From an uncultured Fibrobacter sp. (lineage in GTDB: Bacteria; Fibrobacterota; Fibrobacteria; Fibrobacterales; Fibrobacteraceae), in assembly GCA_946186895.1 (NCBI GenBank), contig CAMHOW010000022.1, forward strand, positions 1-35,699: DNA of 35,699 bases, given 5' to 3'. Position numbers and translations under genes: made by a program. Positions within the stretch are counted from its first letter, which is position 1. The number at the start of each line of letters is the position of its first letter. The notes under the pieces are model-generated. The model did no database searches. It saw only the letters and a program-made list of their open reading frames with translations, and was not told where the DNA came from. Below are positions 9,501 through 17,896 of this stretch, piece by piece.

Positions 9501-12217
9501 CCCGCCGTACCGACCAAAGTTTCTCCATTATACCAGCCCAGGAATGTACGCCCTGCCCTGGGAGCATCGGGCAAAGAAATCGTCAGACTCGATCCTTTAA
9601 GCACATAGTCAGCCACCTTGTTCTCATCGACAAGGAACGAAACATAAGCAGGTTCCGTACCCTTGTCAATATAAAACGCATACAGGCTATCATCGGCATT
9701 CACAATGGATGTTGAAGAAACTGCCCTGTTTCCTACGCCCCAATAGCCAAATTGAAGATCTTCTTCGCCTGCATCTTCTGGATTAGGCTCTTCGGGCATA
9801 TTAATGATATGGCCAGAATCGTCGGTGTAGCTGGAACCCACCGTATAAGTTTTTACACTCAATATCTTTGCGGAATCCAGGAATGTGACCTTATAAATCG
9901 CATGGTGAGAGTCATCTGCCCAAACAGGATAGTCTTTCCCGTACTGAGTCCAGCCGCCTCCATTGGAGACGGTTCCATCACAGGTATTCAGGCGCCAGGC
10001 AAATTCAATATTCTGCATTTCGGCAGTCGTTAGAGCATTGCTGCCAGAAGATGCATCAAGGCCTAGCTTGTTTCTGTCTGCAAAGCTACACCCCCTTACT
10101 GCAGGAACCATCACTCCATTTATCATCACTGTGTCGGCAATGCTGTAGTTTCCGCTCCCCTTGGAGTTTCCCGCCTGTATTGCCGCGATAGAGGTATCCT
10201 CTAGAGCCCAGCGATGAATAAGGGTTCCCTTGTTAATGCTGTTGGACACGGCACCCGAATAGGCAATACCTGCGACAGACGCATACTCAAGAGCTTCACT
10301 CCCTACCAGTTCCAGACGGCCTTCATTCACCGACTTGTTCACCGAGCCGGAATAAACAGCGATACCTGAAACAAAAGCCCTCGAAGATGCCGTTACCGGC
10401 TTAACGTAGATTTCACCCTTATTCGTAGATTGTGTGATTGTCGCCGAAGAATAACCCGCAAGTCCACCTATGTCGGCAGACACTTTACCACTGCTGTTAT
10501 TGACAAAGCGGATATTTCCGCTGTTAACACTTCGCGAGATTTCCATGTTTTTGGAACCATAACCCACGACACCTCCCACATACAGGTAGTTAACAGACCA
10601 AACCGAATCCATCACAACATCCAGACGACCATAATTCCATGCATTGTCAACTGTTAGCAGGGAATCCGAACTATTAGCAATGATACCGCCCACATATCCT
10701 CCCGTTCTCGTACCATGGAATCGGATATTGCCCCGATTGATGACATTGCTGATATAGTGTCTCGTCTTGGTTTTTGTATAGGCGTACCCCACTAAACCAC
10801 CCAAATGGGGCGTATTGCCACCGCTTATGACCGGTTCAATATCGCCTTCATTTACCGTATTCGAAATAATTACGGGAGCTGTCGCATACGAAACTATTCC
10901 TCCCACATACATTCCGGCAATATCGCTCCTATTCAAAAGACCATCTAAGGTCCAGGCGTAATCACGCATAAGAGCGATAAAGCCTCCATTGTACGCAACA
11001 TTATTCGGTTCTGTTCCTAGTTCACCTTCGTTAACGCTATTCAAAATCTTACCGCCAGCGGCACCAAGTCCGACAAATCCGCCACTGTATTTTTTGCCAT
11101 CCACAAACCCCTTGTTTACGCTCCCAGAAATTGTCACCGACCCTTTTGCGACAAAGCCGATAAAACCGCCAGCATACCCCGTCTGCGTGACTTTGTTCGA
11201 ACGTGTAACGGAGCCTTTGTTTACAGAATTTTCTATTACCAGGGTTCCGCTAGTCTCACCAACAAAACCACCCACTACAAATCCATTTGTTGAATTGCGA
11301 CCTGAATAAACATCACCCTCATTGATAGTATTCCGGACAGCTACAGAGGAACTCGAATAAACCCACGAAATAATTCCACCCGAAGTTCCATAGTTTGTCG
11401 TTGTCGACACATCTGCATGATTTATACTGCCGTCAATTACCGTTCCCTGCGAATACTGCGTAAAGCCAAGAATGCCACCGCAAAAAGAGCCCGTCACATT
11501 TCCAAAGTTTTCAGATGAAATTATATCAACATCCTCTGAAATACCTACAAGACCTCCCGCATAATCAAGCGAAACGACATCTCCATAATTACGGCTATTC
11601 ACAATAATTCCAGAGTGTCCATGTTCTGCATCACGTCTATCGGTTCTGTACTCATATCTTTCAGCCCACCCTACAAGGCCGCCCACAATAGAATCCTTTA
11701 CCATTCCATGAAATTCGCAGTTGATAATGGAATCTCCGTTAAAGACTCCAGCAAGGCCGCCAGTCTGACTTGCCGACTTCAAAAGTCCCTGAATCGATGC
11801 ATTTTCAATCGTCAGATTCTTGACAACGGAAAAAGCGCTCAAAACGCCAAAGAAACCGCTTCTGCCATATTTACTTGGAGGAACATAGACTCCCGACACC
11901 TTATGTCCATTACCATCAAAAATTCCCTTGAAACCCAAGGTATCCGTTTTTTCATCGACACCGATAGGAGTCCATTCAAGCGTTTCGGAAGACACCGGAT
12001 CCTCCCAGATGACAATGTCGTCGGTAAGAATCGCATTGTACTCCAGGTTTCCCTTATTCACCTGAACAGCAAACCATGCGAGGTTTTCGGGAGTCGCAAT
12101 TTCGTAGAAATCCTTGCCTTCGATTACACGAACAGACGGTTTCTTTAGAAGCCCATCCCAGTTGGCGAAAACAAGAGGGCACGCGAACAGAAGAGCTGCA
12201 AAAAATTTTTTGAGCAT
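6596..12217 (-). CDS. Giant multidomain GH9 cellulase with GLUG-like repeat region and C-terminal sorting-like domain
   Basis: A 1873-residue exported protein (signal peptide about 1-18, ending LVFA). Order of parts: about 70-730 holds some 16 GLUG-like repeats with GGxxG turns and xSVNxGxV cores (beta-helix-like); about 774-985 holds three InlB/Flg_new-like units (YKVTFLD, FLGWY, FVGWTP); 989-1019 is a Ser-rich linker; about 1025-1185 is a CBM-like beta-sandwich; about 1187-1290 is a CelD_N Ig-like domain (VYASQIGF); about 1320-1710 is the GH9 catalytic domain. WYDAGDYG at 1331-1338 carries the DAGD base, NPHHR is present, and Glu1693 in NEVAINW is the expected proton donor. Two Ser-rich stretches at about 1725-1792 precede an about 80-residue beta C-terminus resembling a surface sorting domain. 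GAGG lies five bases before the ATG. By family it cleaves beta-1,4-glucans; the repeats suggest surface display or adhesion. Confidence 0.9.
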   Translation of the reverse strand: MLKKFFAALLFACPLVFANWDGLLKKPSVRVIEGKDFYEIATPENLAWFAVQVNKGNLEYNAILTDDIVIWEDPVSSETLEWTPIGVDEKTDTLGFKGIFDGNGHKVSGVYVPPSKYGRSGFFGVLSAFSVVKNLTIENASIQGLLKSASQTGGLAGVFNGDSIINCEFHGMVKDSIVGGLVGWAERYEYRTDRRDAEHGHSGIIVNSRNYGDVVSLDYAGGLVGISEDVDIISSENFGNVTGSFCGGILGFTQYSQGTVIDGSINHADVSTTTNYGTSGGIISWVYSSSSVAVRNTINEGDVYSGRNSTNGFVVGGFVGETSGTLVIENSVNKGSVTRSNKVTQTGYAGGFIGFVAKGSVTISGSVNKGFVDGKKYSGGFVGLGAAGGKILNSVNEGELGTEPNNVAYNGGFIALMRDYAWTLDGLLNRSDIAGMYVGGIVSYATAPVIISNTVNEGDIEPVISGGNTPHLGGLVGYAYTKTKTRHYISNVINRGNIRFHGTRTGGYVGGIIANSSDSLLTVDNAWNYGRLDVVMDSVWSVNYLYVGGVVGYGSKNMEISRSVNSGNIRFVNNSSGKVSADIGGLAGYSSATITQSTNKGEIYVKPVTASSRAFVSGIAVYSGSVNKSVNEGRLELVGSEALEYASVAGIAYSGAVSNSINKGTLIHRWALEDTSIAAIQAGNSKGSGNYSIADTVMINGVMVPAVRGCSFADRNKLGLDASSGSNALTTAEMQNIEFAWRLNTCDGTVSNGGGWTQYGKDYPVWADDSHHAIYKVTFLDSAKILSVKTYTVGSSYTDDSGHIINMPEEPNPEDAGEEDLQFGYWGVGNRAVSSTSIVNADDSLYAFYIDKGTEPAYVSFLVDENKVADYVLKGSSLTISLPDAPRAGRTFLGWYNGETLVGTAGSSKKFTAATTLIARYESIYYSVQFLDQGSILQSDRLLYGELPVFRGDNPTRENYDFVGWTPEVSVVTGDVSYFANFIDPNESSASEGSSSSVPSSSSEASSSSVGSSSSYVPMSSEAHGEAWVVDALGGMGNFDSTRSTAGWYLLPTSGGAGNTKLVENDGGAIVLQFWSNSESTNLYAIQAKRTIYLQKGHSYKIKGSGYPYDDVTSDMVYAGLMQNKQPYDVFYEYVFKLDGSFESEVYNHCGSSQTGEFYINGGGRAGGFAIEKVYVEEREIQCPGTVYASQIGFQKNGFKELVVEYGSEDPLQFIGESGKVALTVSLSEQSGYAPSGQWIKLADFSELTENGTYSVVQGKDTIYKGLKISSNAYEDLLKASLKFYYYQRASMELTEEYAGVYARAAGHPDTEVRIHSSTGDEGVIASAKGWYDAGDYGKYVVNSGISTYTLLSLYEHFPNYFETFKWGIPAEGGLPDLLAEIKYNLDWMLTMQAKDGGVYHKLTGLEFPGTVMPAKDASGTRYIIGKSVTASYDFAGVMAAASRVYRDYDASYAAKCLAAAELAYRWAEEHPNALYLANPTGVKTGAYEDSDASDEAQFAATELYVSTGKATYKKEGSSGVIPSWQNVYGLATYAKSIYKVDFGTGAYTDLIATANRMVRDASTGFGVPMQSDDFVWGSNAVAANQGVWLLYAYYLTGKKEYYNTAVRTLDYLMGKNPLNMSFVTGVGKKSPMNPHHRISQADGVNAPVPGMLVGGPQMNDNSDISYSGCSNYKTSYPATTYLDSACSYATNEVAINWNAPLAYLAGALSALAAGETPVFAEVNAYTESSSSVGSCSSVTNSSSSGSVSSSSAKSSGSVASSSSNMSSSSGAKSGSSVASSGSSGGKNMSSSAANGRDAIVTANMLPKFTVDVVPNGLIVSQARIGSTFTLMDMQGRVVKKGRITQESQFISVPYTGRLLLRIQADIMVLNIW

Positions 12218-12430
12218 AAGGACCTCATTGTGTTATAAAGACGAATATAAATTAAAGCGTGAACACATGCTCAAAAAACACTTTATGTAAAGAAAAGTTT
12301 ACCAATAAAGTCTATCAACTCTTTTTTCCGAATTAACATAAGATATATATATGTATCCGAAAAACACTCCAACAAGCCCTGCCGGTCCGACCAAAAACAA
12401 AAAAAACCTTTTTACATTTTAGCCCCGAAA
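12218..12430. promoter_or_regulatory. Divergent intergenic region between GH9 and the glycosyltransferase operon
   Basis: An AT-rich spacer of 213 bases with no gene. On the minus strand a TATATT/TATAAC region (about 12230-12250) precedes the GH9 gene and its GAGG ribosome site. On the plus strand TACATT at 12413-12418 ends 12 bases before the glycosyltransferase ATG, which has no recognisable Shine-Dalgarno. An ATATATATAT tract lies near 12345-12355. Exact promoters are uncertain. Confidence 0.45.
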
Positions 12431-13567
12431 ATGGTTTGGACCGTCGTCACATACGGGCTTATAGCCCTCCTTGCCCTGTTCGGGCTCTTCTACCTGTGGT
12501 TAGAAGTGCGTTTTTACCGGGCCCTAGGGACTGTCCGGGAAGGCCGTTCCACCGTGAACCCGCCTCCGAGGGTCAGCGTGCTTATCGCCGCCCGAAACGA
12601 GTCCGCTGGCATTAGGGCCACCCTGGATTCCGTGCTTGACCAGGATTATGCAGGCGTTTGGGACGTTTGGGTGGCCGACGACCGCTCCGACGACGACACC
12701 CCCGCCATCCTGGAGGAATACCGCACCCGCCATCCGGAACGGCTCCACATTCTGACCATCAAGGACCTTCCCGAGGGTGTCAGTCCCAAGAAACACGCCA
12801 TCAGCAAGATGATCGAGGCCTGCGAAGGGGACATTCTGTGCCTTACAGACGCCGACTGCATTGTCCAGCGGGAGTGGCTCACGGGAATTATCCGGGAGTT
12901 CGAGCCCGGTATCGAGCTTGTGGCTGGGCATTCTTATATACCTACCGTCCCGGGAAAATCCCCTTTCATTATCTGCATGCAGGCGGTAGAGACCCTGATT
13001 TACCGCGTAGCGGGCACTGCAGGGCTAGCCATGCACCTGCCCCTGACCAGCACGGGCAACAACCTGGCCTACCGGAAGGACTTTTTCAAGAGCGTGAACG
13101 GCTTCGAGAACGTCATCAAGATCCAGAGCGGCGACGACGACCTGTTAATGCAGAAACTGGCCACTGACCGCCCCTTCGCCATGCGCTACTGCATTACCCC
13201 CTCCACCTTTGTGACCACCAACGGCAAGGAAACCCTGAAGGAGCTTTGGGAACAACGCAAGCGCTGGGCCTCCAAGACCATCTACTACTCCCCGAAAATC
13301 GTGTTCGTGCTCTCTATGGTGTTCCTGTTCCTCACCATGCTCTGCGTGACAGCTGCCGTTTCGCCCTTCAGTACCAAAGTTTTAATTGCAACCCTAGTCG
13401 CCTTCGCTCTCAAAAGCCTGGGCGACCTGATTCTCATTTTGCGTGGGCTCAAGATTTTTAGGCAGGAGCACCTGCTCAAGTGGTGTATTCCTGTAGAAAT
13501 TGTCCACGCCCCCTTTACCGTCCTTGCCGTACTGTTCGGCCTGTTCGGACGATTCAAATGGAAGTAA
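12431..13567 (+). CDS. Membrane-associated family 2 glycosyltransferase
   Basis: A 378-residue protein. One N-terminal membrane segment (residues about 5-28) is followed by a GT-A fold: VSVLIAARNE opens the nucleotide-sugar binding domain, VADDRSDDDT and TDADC (139-143, DxD type) bind sugar nucleotide and metal, GDDDLL supplies the acceptor-side acid, and QRKRW near 272 is the QxxRW motif of processive-type GT2 enzymes. Two or three hydrophobic segments at about 295-375 anchor the C-terminus. It probably makes or extends a cell-surface polysaccharide or glycolipid; donor and product are unknown. It is followed one base later by topB, so the two are likely co-transcribed although functionally unrelated. 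No ribosome site is visible. Confidence 0.85.
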   Translation: MVWTVVTYGLIALLALFGLFYLWLEVRFYRALGTVREGRSTVNPPPRVSVLIAARNESAGIRATLDSVLDQDYAGVWDVWVADDRSDDDTPAILEEYRTRHPERLHILTIKDLPEGVSPKKHAISKMIEACEGDILCLTDADCIVQREWLTGIIREFEPGIELVAGHSYIPTVPGKSPFIICMQAVETLIYRVAGTAGLAMHLPLTSTGNNLAYRKDFFKSVNGFENVIKIQSGDDDLLMQKLATDRPFAMRYCITPSTFVTTNGKETLKELWEQRKRWASKTIYYSPKIVFVLSMVFLFLTMLCVTAAVSPFSTKVLIATLVAFALKSLGDLILILRGLKIFRQEHLLKWCIPVEIVHAPFTVLAVLFGLFGRFKWK

Positions 13568-13568
13568 A

Positions 13569-16007
13569 ATGGCTACCAAAACCAAGACTCCTGAAAAAAC
13601 ACTGATTATTGCAGAAAAGCCCAGCGTCGCTTCTGACCTGGTTAAAGTCCTGGGTGCAAAGAATTTCAAGAAAGAGACCGCCTACTGGGAAAGTGACACC
13701 ACCATCGTGAGCCATGCCATCGGCCACCTGGTTGGCATTGCCGACCCCAAGGATATTGATGAACGCTACAAGGCCTGGGACATGAAGACGCTCCCCATGC
13801 TGCCTGAGAAGTTCCCCCTGGTGGCCCTCCCCACCACCAAGAGCCACCTGACCGCCCTCGGCAAGCTTATCAAGCGTAAAGACGTTACCACCATCATCAA
13901 CGCCTGCGATGCGGGCCGCGAAGGTGAACTGATTTTCTTCTATATCCTGGATTACGTTCTCAAGGGAAACTTCAAGGGCAAGACACTAAAGCGCCTCTGG
14001 ATGCAGAGTATGACCCCCACGGCCATCAAGGACGCTTTTGAACACCTGCGTACCGCCGAGGACATGGAAAACCTGAAGGACGCCGCCCTCTGCCGCTCCG
14101 AGGCAGACTGGCTGGTGGGCATGAACGGAAGCCGAGGGCTTACCGCCTACAACAGCTCTATGGGCGGTTTCCAGATTACCCCCTGTGGCCGTGTGCAGAC
14201 CCCGACACTAGCCATCATTGTCAAGCGCGAAGAGGAACGCCTGCAGTTCAAGCCCGAAAAGTTCTGGACTATCACCGCTGATTTCGACAACAGCGGAAGC
14301 AACTACCAGGGCAAATGGTTCAAGACCGACGGCAAGGAAAAGGCCAAACAGATCTTTGACGAGAAGGCCGCCAAGGCCATTTTGGAAAAGTGCAAGGGCA
14401 AGGCCGGATCCATCGAGGAAAGTACTGCCGAAAGCCAGCAGAAATGTGCCGGCCTCTACGACCTGACCACGCTGCAGCGCGAAGCCAACAGCCGTTTCGG
14501 TTTCAGCGCCAAGACCACCCTTTCCATTGCCCAGTCCCTGTACGAGCATCACAAGGCCACCACCTACCCCCGTACCGACAGCAGGCACCTGCCCGAAGAC
14601 TACGTGGCTCCTGTGAAGGCCACCCTGGGTAAGATCACCGGCCCCTTGGCCAAGTTCGCCCAAGAAGCTCTGGACAAGAATTGGGTCAAGCATACTCCCA
14701 GGGTGTTCGACAATTCCAAGATTTCGGACCACTTTGCCATCATTCCTACTGGCGTGATGCCCAAGAGCCTTTCCGAAGCGGAACAGAAGATCTACACCAT
14801 GATTTGCCAGCGGTTCATCGCCGTATTCTTCCCGCCGGCACAGTACCTGAACACCACCCGCATCACAACCGTCGAAGGCGAAACCTTTGTTACCGAAGGC
14901 AAGATTCTGGTGGACCCCGGTTTCAAGGCAGTTTATGGCAAGGATTCTGACGACGAATCCAATATTCCGAAGCTGAACGGCAACAAGGCGAAGACCGTTT
15001 CCATTGACGCAGAAGAAGACTTTACCAAGCCCCCCGCACACTACACCGAAAGTACCCTCCTTTCTATGATGGAAAGTGCCGGTAAGCTGGTGGAAGACGA
15101 CGAACTCCGTGATGCCATGAAGGAACGGGGACTTGGAACACCTGCCACCCGAGCAGCCATCATCGAAAAGCTAGTCAGCGACAAGTACGTGGTCCGCGAC
15201 GGCAAGGACATGATTCCCACGGCCAAGGCTTTTGACCTTATCAAGGTGCTTTCAGCCATGAACTGCGACGCCCTTACCAGCCCAGAACTCACCGGCGAGT
15301 GGGAATACAAGATGGACCTGATTTCCAAGGGCAAGGAATCCAGGGAAAGCTTTATGCAGGGCATCGTCGAAATGACGAAGACCATGGTGAAGAACATCAA
15401 GGGCTTCAAGGAAGAACATACCGAAGGCGAAGCCAAGTTCAGCCCCGTGAACGGCAAGAAGGTTTTCGAAACCGTGAGCCGCTACAAGACCGAAGATGGC
15501 ATCGTGATCCGCAAGATGATTGGCGGCAAGCGCCTCACCGACGAAGAAGTGGTGGAGCTTTTGACCAAGCGAAAAATCGGCCCCCTCACGGGCTTCCGCA
15601 GTAAGAAGGGCTCTGAATTTTCGGCTGTAGTTATCATCAACGACCAGAACAAGATTGAATTTGTCTTTGATGACAAACCCGAAGAAATTGATACCGGCAA
15701 GAAGGTGGGTCAATCCCCCGTAGACAATACCGATGTCTATGAAACCCTTACCGGATACGTTTCCCAGAGTTACATCGACAAGCTGCCCACGGGCATCTCG
15801 CTGCCGAAAATCCTCTTGGGCAAGGAACTGCCCTTCGAGGCCATCCAAAAGCTTTTGGCCGGCGAAAAGACGGAACTTATCAAGGGATTCCGCAGCAAGA
15901 GCCACCGTCTGTTCGATGCCTACCTGTACCTGGAAAAGGGCAAGCTCAAGTTTGAATTCCCAGTCCGTGAATTCAAGCCCAGGCGGTTTGGGAAGAAAAG
16001 TGGCTGA
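13569..16007 (+). CDS. topB: DNA topoisomerase III (type IA)
   Basis: The start at 13569 gives MATKTKTPEKTLIIAEKPSV, the normal N-terminus of topoisomerase III. An upstream in-frame ATG at 13500 lies inside the glycosyltransferase gene and is rejected. The 812-residue protein has a TOPRIM domain with EKPSV and CDAGREGE (Asp114, Glu118) for metal binding. The type IA core carries TTYPRTDSR, with Tyr333 as the residue that attacks DNA. The C-terminus has two topoisomerase C-terminal repeats (each near a KGFRSK or TGFRSK motif, about 640-710 and 730-805) in place of zinc fingers. It passes single strands to relax or decatenate DNA. The gene begins one base after the glycosyltransferase stop and is followed 32 bases later by the GH3-like gene. 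Confidence 0.93.
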   Translation: MATKTKTPEKTLIIAEKPSVASDLVKVLGAKNFKKETAYWESDTTIVSHAIGHLVGIADPKDIDERYKAWDMKTLPMLPEKFPLVALPTTKSHLTALGKLIKRKDVTTIINACDAGREGELIFFYILDYVLKGNFKGKTLKRLWMQSMTPTAIKDAFEHLRTAEDMENLKDAALCRSEADWLVGMNGSRGLTAYNSSMGGFQITPCGRVQTPTLAIIVKREEERLQFKPEKFWTITADFDNSGSNYQGKWFKTDGKEKAKQIFDEKAAKAILEKCKGKAGSIEESTAESQQKCAGLYDLTTLQREANSRFGFSAKTTLSIAQSLYEHHKATTYPRTDSRHLPEDYVAPVKATLGKITGPLAKFAQEALDKNWVKHTPRVFDNSKISDHFAIIPTGVMPKSLSEAEQKIYTMICQRFIAVFFPPAQYLNTTRITTVEGETFVTEGKILVDPGFKAVYGKDSDDESNIPKLNGNKAKTVSIDAEEDFTKPPAHYTESTLLSMMESAGKLVEDDELRDAMKERGLGTPATRAAIIEKLVSDKYVVRDGKDMIPTAKAFDLIKVLSAMNCDALTSPELTGEWEYKMDLISKGKESRESFMQGIVEMTKTMVKNIKGFKEEHTEGEAKFSPVNGKKVFETVSRYKTEDGIVIRKMIGGKRLTDEEVVELLTKRKIGPLTGFRSKKGSEFSAVVIINDQNKIEFVFDDKPEEIDTGKKVGQSPVDNTDVYETLTGYVSQSYIDKLPTGISLPKILLGKELPFEAIQKLLAGEKTELIKGFRSKSHRLFDAYLYLEKGKLKFEFPVREFKPRRFGKKSG

Positions 16008-16011
16008 GTAA

Positions 16012-16043
16012 CTTCGGAATTCGGATTTCGGAATTCAGAATGA
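16012..16043 (+). repeat. Short dispersed repeat, copy 1 (contains the GH3 start codon)
   Basis: The 20-base core at 16017-16036 is nearly self-complementary (runs of ggaattc/gaattc). A 19-base inverted match lies at 18585-18603 and a degenerate direct copy at 18536-18567. The ATG of the following gene (16040) is inside the element, which takes the place of a normal ribosome-binding leader. Confidence 0.65.
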
Positions 16044-17326
16044 AAATTAACATAGTACCAGCAATCGTTTTTCTGGCAACGACTGTTCTTGTGCAGGCGG
16101 AGGATTCTTTGTCGCACGAGCAATTCATTCCGCTGAATTCGTTGACGGAATCCGTGGCAAATCAAGAGACGGAACCCACGAGCAATTCCGCCGGTGTCAC
16201 CAGCACGGCCGACACACTCCAGCAAGACACCACTCGCACCGACAGCATCGCTGACACTACCGCCGCGGTCATAGAAAACCCCTACAGATTACCCGACGAG
16301 CTGATGCCCCTCTGGAATTCCATGAGCATCAAACAGAAAGCAGCCCAGATGGTCATGGTGTATCTTTCACCGGCACAGTTTCTGATAGAGAACGAATTCG
16401 GCGCCGTGCTGGTCATGAAGAACCACCTGAAGGACACCGCCGCCTTCAAGCAGAGAATCCGCGAAGCCAACGAGGGTCTGAAAATTCCCCTGCTGGTGGC
16501 CAGCGACCAGGAAGGCGGCTTTGTGAACCGCCTGGGAAGCATCTCCCAAAAATGGAAGCACGCCCCCAGCGCCAAGGAAATGCGAGACATGCCCACAGAT
16601 TCTGTGAAGCTGATTGCCGAAGACATCGGCGGAGAACTGATGGAGCTGGGCATCAACATGAACCTGGCCCCCGTACTGGACCCCGCCAAGGACCACCGGA
16701 AAAAGAATTCCTTTATGGAAGAAAGCGCCCGCAGTTGGGAAAAAGATTCAACAAGCACAGAAAAGGTTCTGGCCTTTGTACAAGGCATGAAGCAAAGTGG
16801 CGTTGTCTGTGTATCCAAGCATTTCCCGGGTTACGATTCCTGGACCAATAGTGATCACCAGATTGCCATCAGTGCAAGCCCCAAAAACAAAATCGCCTAC
16901 AATGTGGAATTTTTCAAGCGGCTCTCCGACGACATTCCCGTAACCATGATGAGCAGCGTACGGTTTATACGCATATCCAACCGCCCTGCCGTCTTTGAAC
17001 CGAAAATCGTGAAAATGGCACGGGACATGAACCCCGAAACCGTCATTCTCACCGACGACCTGTGGGGCGTTTCGCTCAGGGCTTGGGTCAGCGGAACCGA
17101 GCGTGTCAAGAGCAAGGGTTACCCTCGCAAAGATTTCCGCAAGCTCATTCGCACAGCCCTAACCGCCGGTAACGACATGTTCATGATCACCTACCCGGCC
17201 AAGGCGGTAGAAATGGTGAGCTACCTGGAACAGATTTCCAAGAACAACAAGACCTACCGCAAGCGCATCGAAGAATCCGCCGCCCGCATCATCAAGATGA
17301 AGTACAATGCGGGAATGATCAAGTAG
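16040..17326 (+). CDS. GH3-family NagZ-like beta-N-acetylhexosaminidase, exported, with altered catalytic dyad
   Basis: A 428-residue protein with a signal peptide (1-20, LVQA). A low-complexity Thr/Ser/Asp segment follows to about residue 80, then a GH3 N-terminal barrel. ASDQEGGFVNRL matches the substrate-binding DQEGG motif, and LTDDLWG (Asp339/Asp340) matches the nucleophile loop of NagZ. KHFPGYD at 260-266 matches the KHFPGHG motif. However, the loop that normally reads D-S-H reads S-D-H here (271-273), so the Asp of the usual Asp-His acid/base dyad is shifted by one position. By family it would remove N-acetylglucosamine from peptidoglycan fragments or related glycans. The export signal suggests periplasmic or external action. 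It follows topB by 32 bases. No ribosome site is seen because the start is within a repeat. Confidence 0.8.
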   Translation: MKINIVPAIVFLATTVLVQAEDSLSHEQFIPLNSLTESVANQETEPTSNSAGVTSTADTLQQDTTRTDSIADTTAAVIENPYRLPDELMPLWNSMSIKQKAAQMVMVYLSPAQFLIENEFGAVLVMKNHLKDTAAFKQRIREANEGLKIPLLVASDQEGGFVNRLGSISQKWKHAPSAKEMRDMPTDSVKLIAEDIGGELMELGINMNLAPVLDPAKDHRKKNSFMEESARSWEKDSTSTEKVLAFVQGMKQSGVVCVSKHFPGYDSWTNSDHQIAISASPKNKIAYNVEFFKRLSDDIPVTMMSSVRFIRISNRPAVFEPKIVKMARDMNPETVILTDDLWGVSLRAWVSGTERVKSKGYPRKDFRKLIRTALTAGNDMFMITYPAKAVEMVSYLEQISKNNKTYRKRIEESAARIIKMKYNAGMIK

Positions 17327-17329
17327 CGG

Positions 17330-17872
17330 CTAGCGCTTAGGCATATTCTTCACTTCTTTCAAAAGCTTTTCTGGACCGATCTTCTCGTAGACCAGTTTCA
17401 GAATTTCGGCGGCAGCCATGGCATCGGCCAGGGCGCGATGGTGATTGAATTCGGGCAATTCCAAGGACTGGGTCAGGTTGTGCAAGCTGTAGCTGGGAAG
17501 CCCCGGAAAGAACCTTCTGGAAAGCTTTACGGTACAGAGCCTGGGCGGGTCGAACTTGATACAGCAGCGTTTCATTTCCGCTGTCATGAACCGGCTGTCG
17601 AACTGTACATTGTGGGCCACAAAGATTCGGTCCTGCAGCAGTTCACGCATGGTTTCGGCAACACTAGAGAATTGGGGCTTGCCCTGCACCATCTCGTCGG
17701 TTATGCCTGTAAGTCGCTGCACAAAGGGCTGGATCGGCATTCCTGGATCCACCAGCGTCTGGAACGTGTCCACCACGCAGGTGTCATCCATCAGAACTAT
17801 ACCTATTTCGGTAATACGACCATCGGCAGGTTTCCCTCCGGTGGTTTCCAAATCTACAACGGCAAATTTCAC
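17330..17872 (-). CDS. DnaQ-like DEDDh 3'-5' exonuclease
   Basis: A 180-residue protein with all four DEDDh acidic/His positions: Asp7 and Glu9 in VVDLETTG, Asp92 in AHNVQFDSRF, and His145 with Asp150 in HHRALAD. These fit a stand-alone proofreading or RNase T/DnaQ-like exonuclease. The start codon is GTG; an in-frame stop lies two codons upstream and no ATG is available, so this start is well constrained although only a weak AAGA precedes it. It lies 24 bases downstream of the small exported protein on the same strand and converges on the GH3 gene with a three-base gap and no terminator. It lacks the features of a polymerase or helicase fusion, so the substrate (DNA repair, RNA, or nucleotide) is open. 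Confidence 0.85.
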   Translation of the reverse strand: MKFAVVDLETTGGKPADGRITEIGIVLMDDTCVVDTFQTLVDPGMPIQPFVQRLTGITDEMVQGKPQFSSVAETMRELLQDRIFVAHNVQFDSRFMTAEMKRCCIKFDPPRLCTVKLSRRFFPGLPSYSLHNLTQSLELPEFNHHRALADAMAAAEILKLVYEKIGPEKLLKEVKNMPKR

Positions 17873-17896
17873 TTTTTATCTTAAAGAAAAGGGGCC

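Noticed and set aside
14208..15041. 277-codon minus-strand frame inside topB
   Set aside because: Antisense to the topoisomerase core, Gly/Leu/Val-biased composition typical of a shadow frame.
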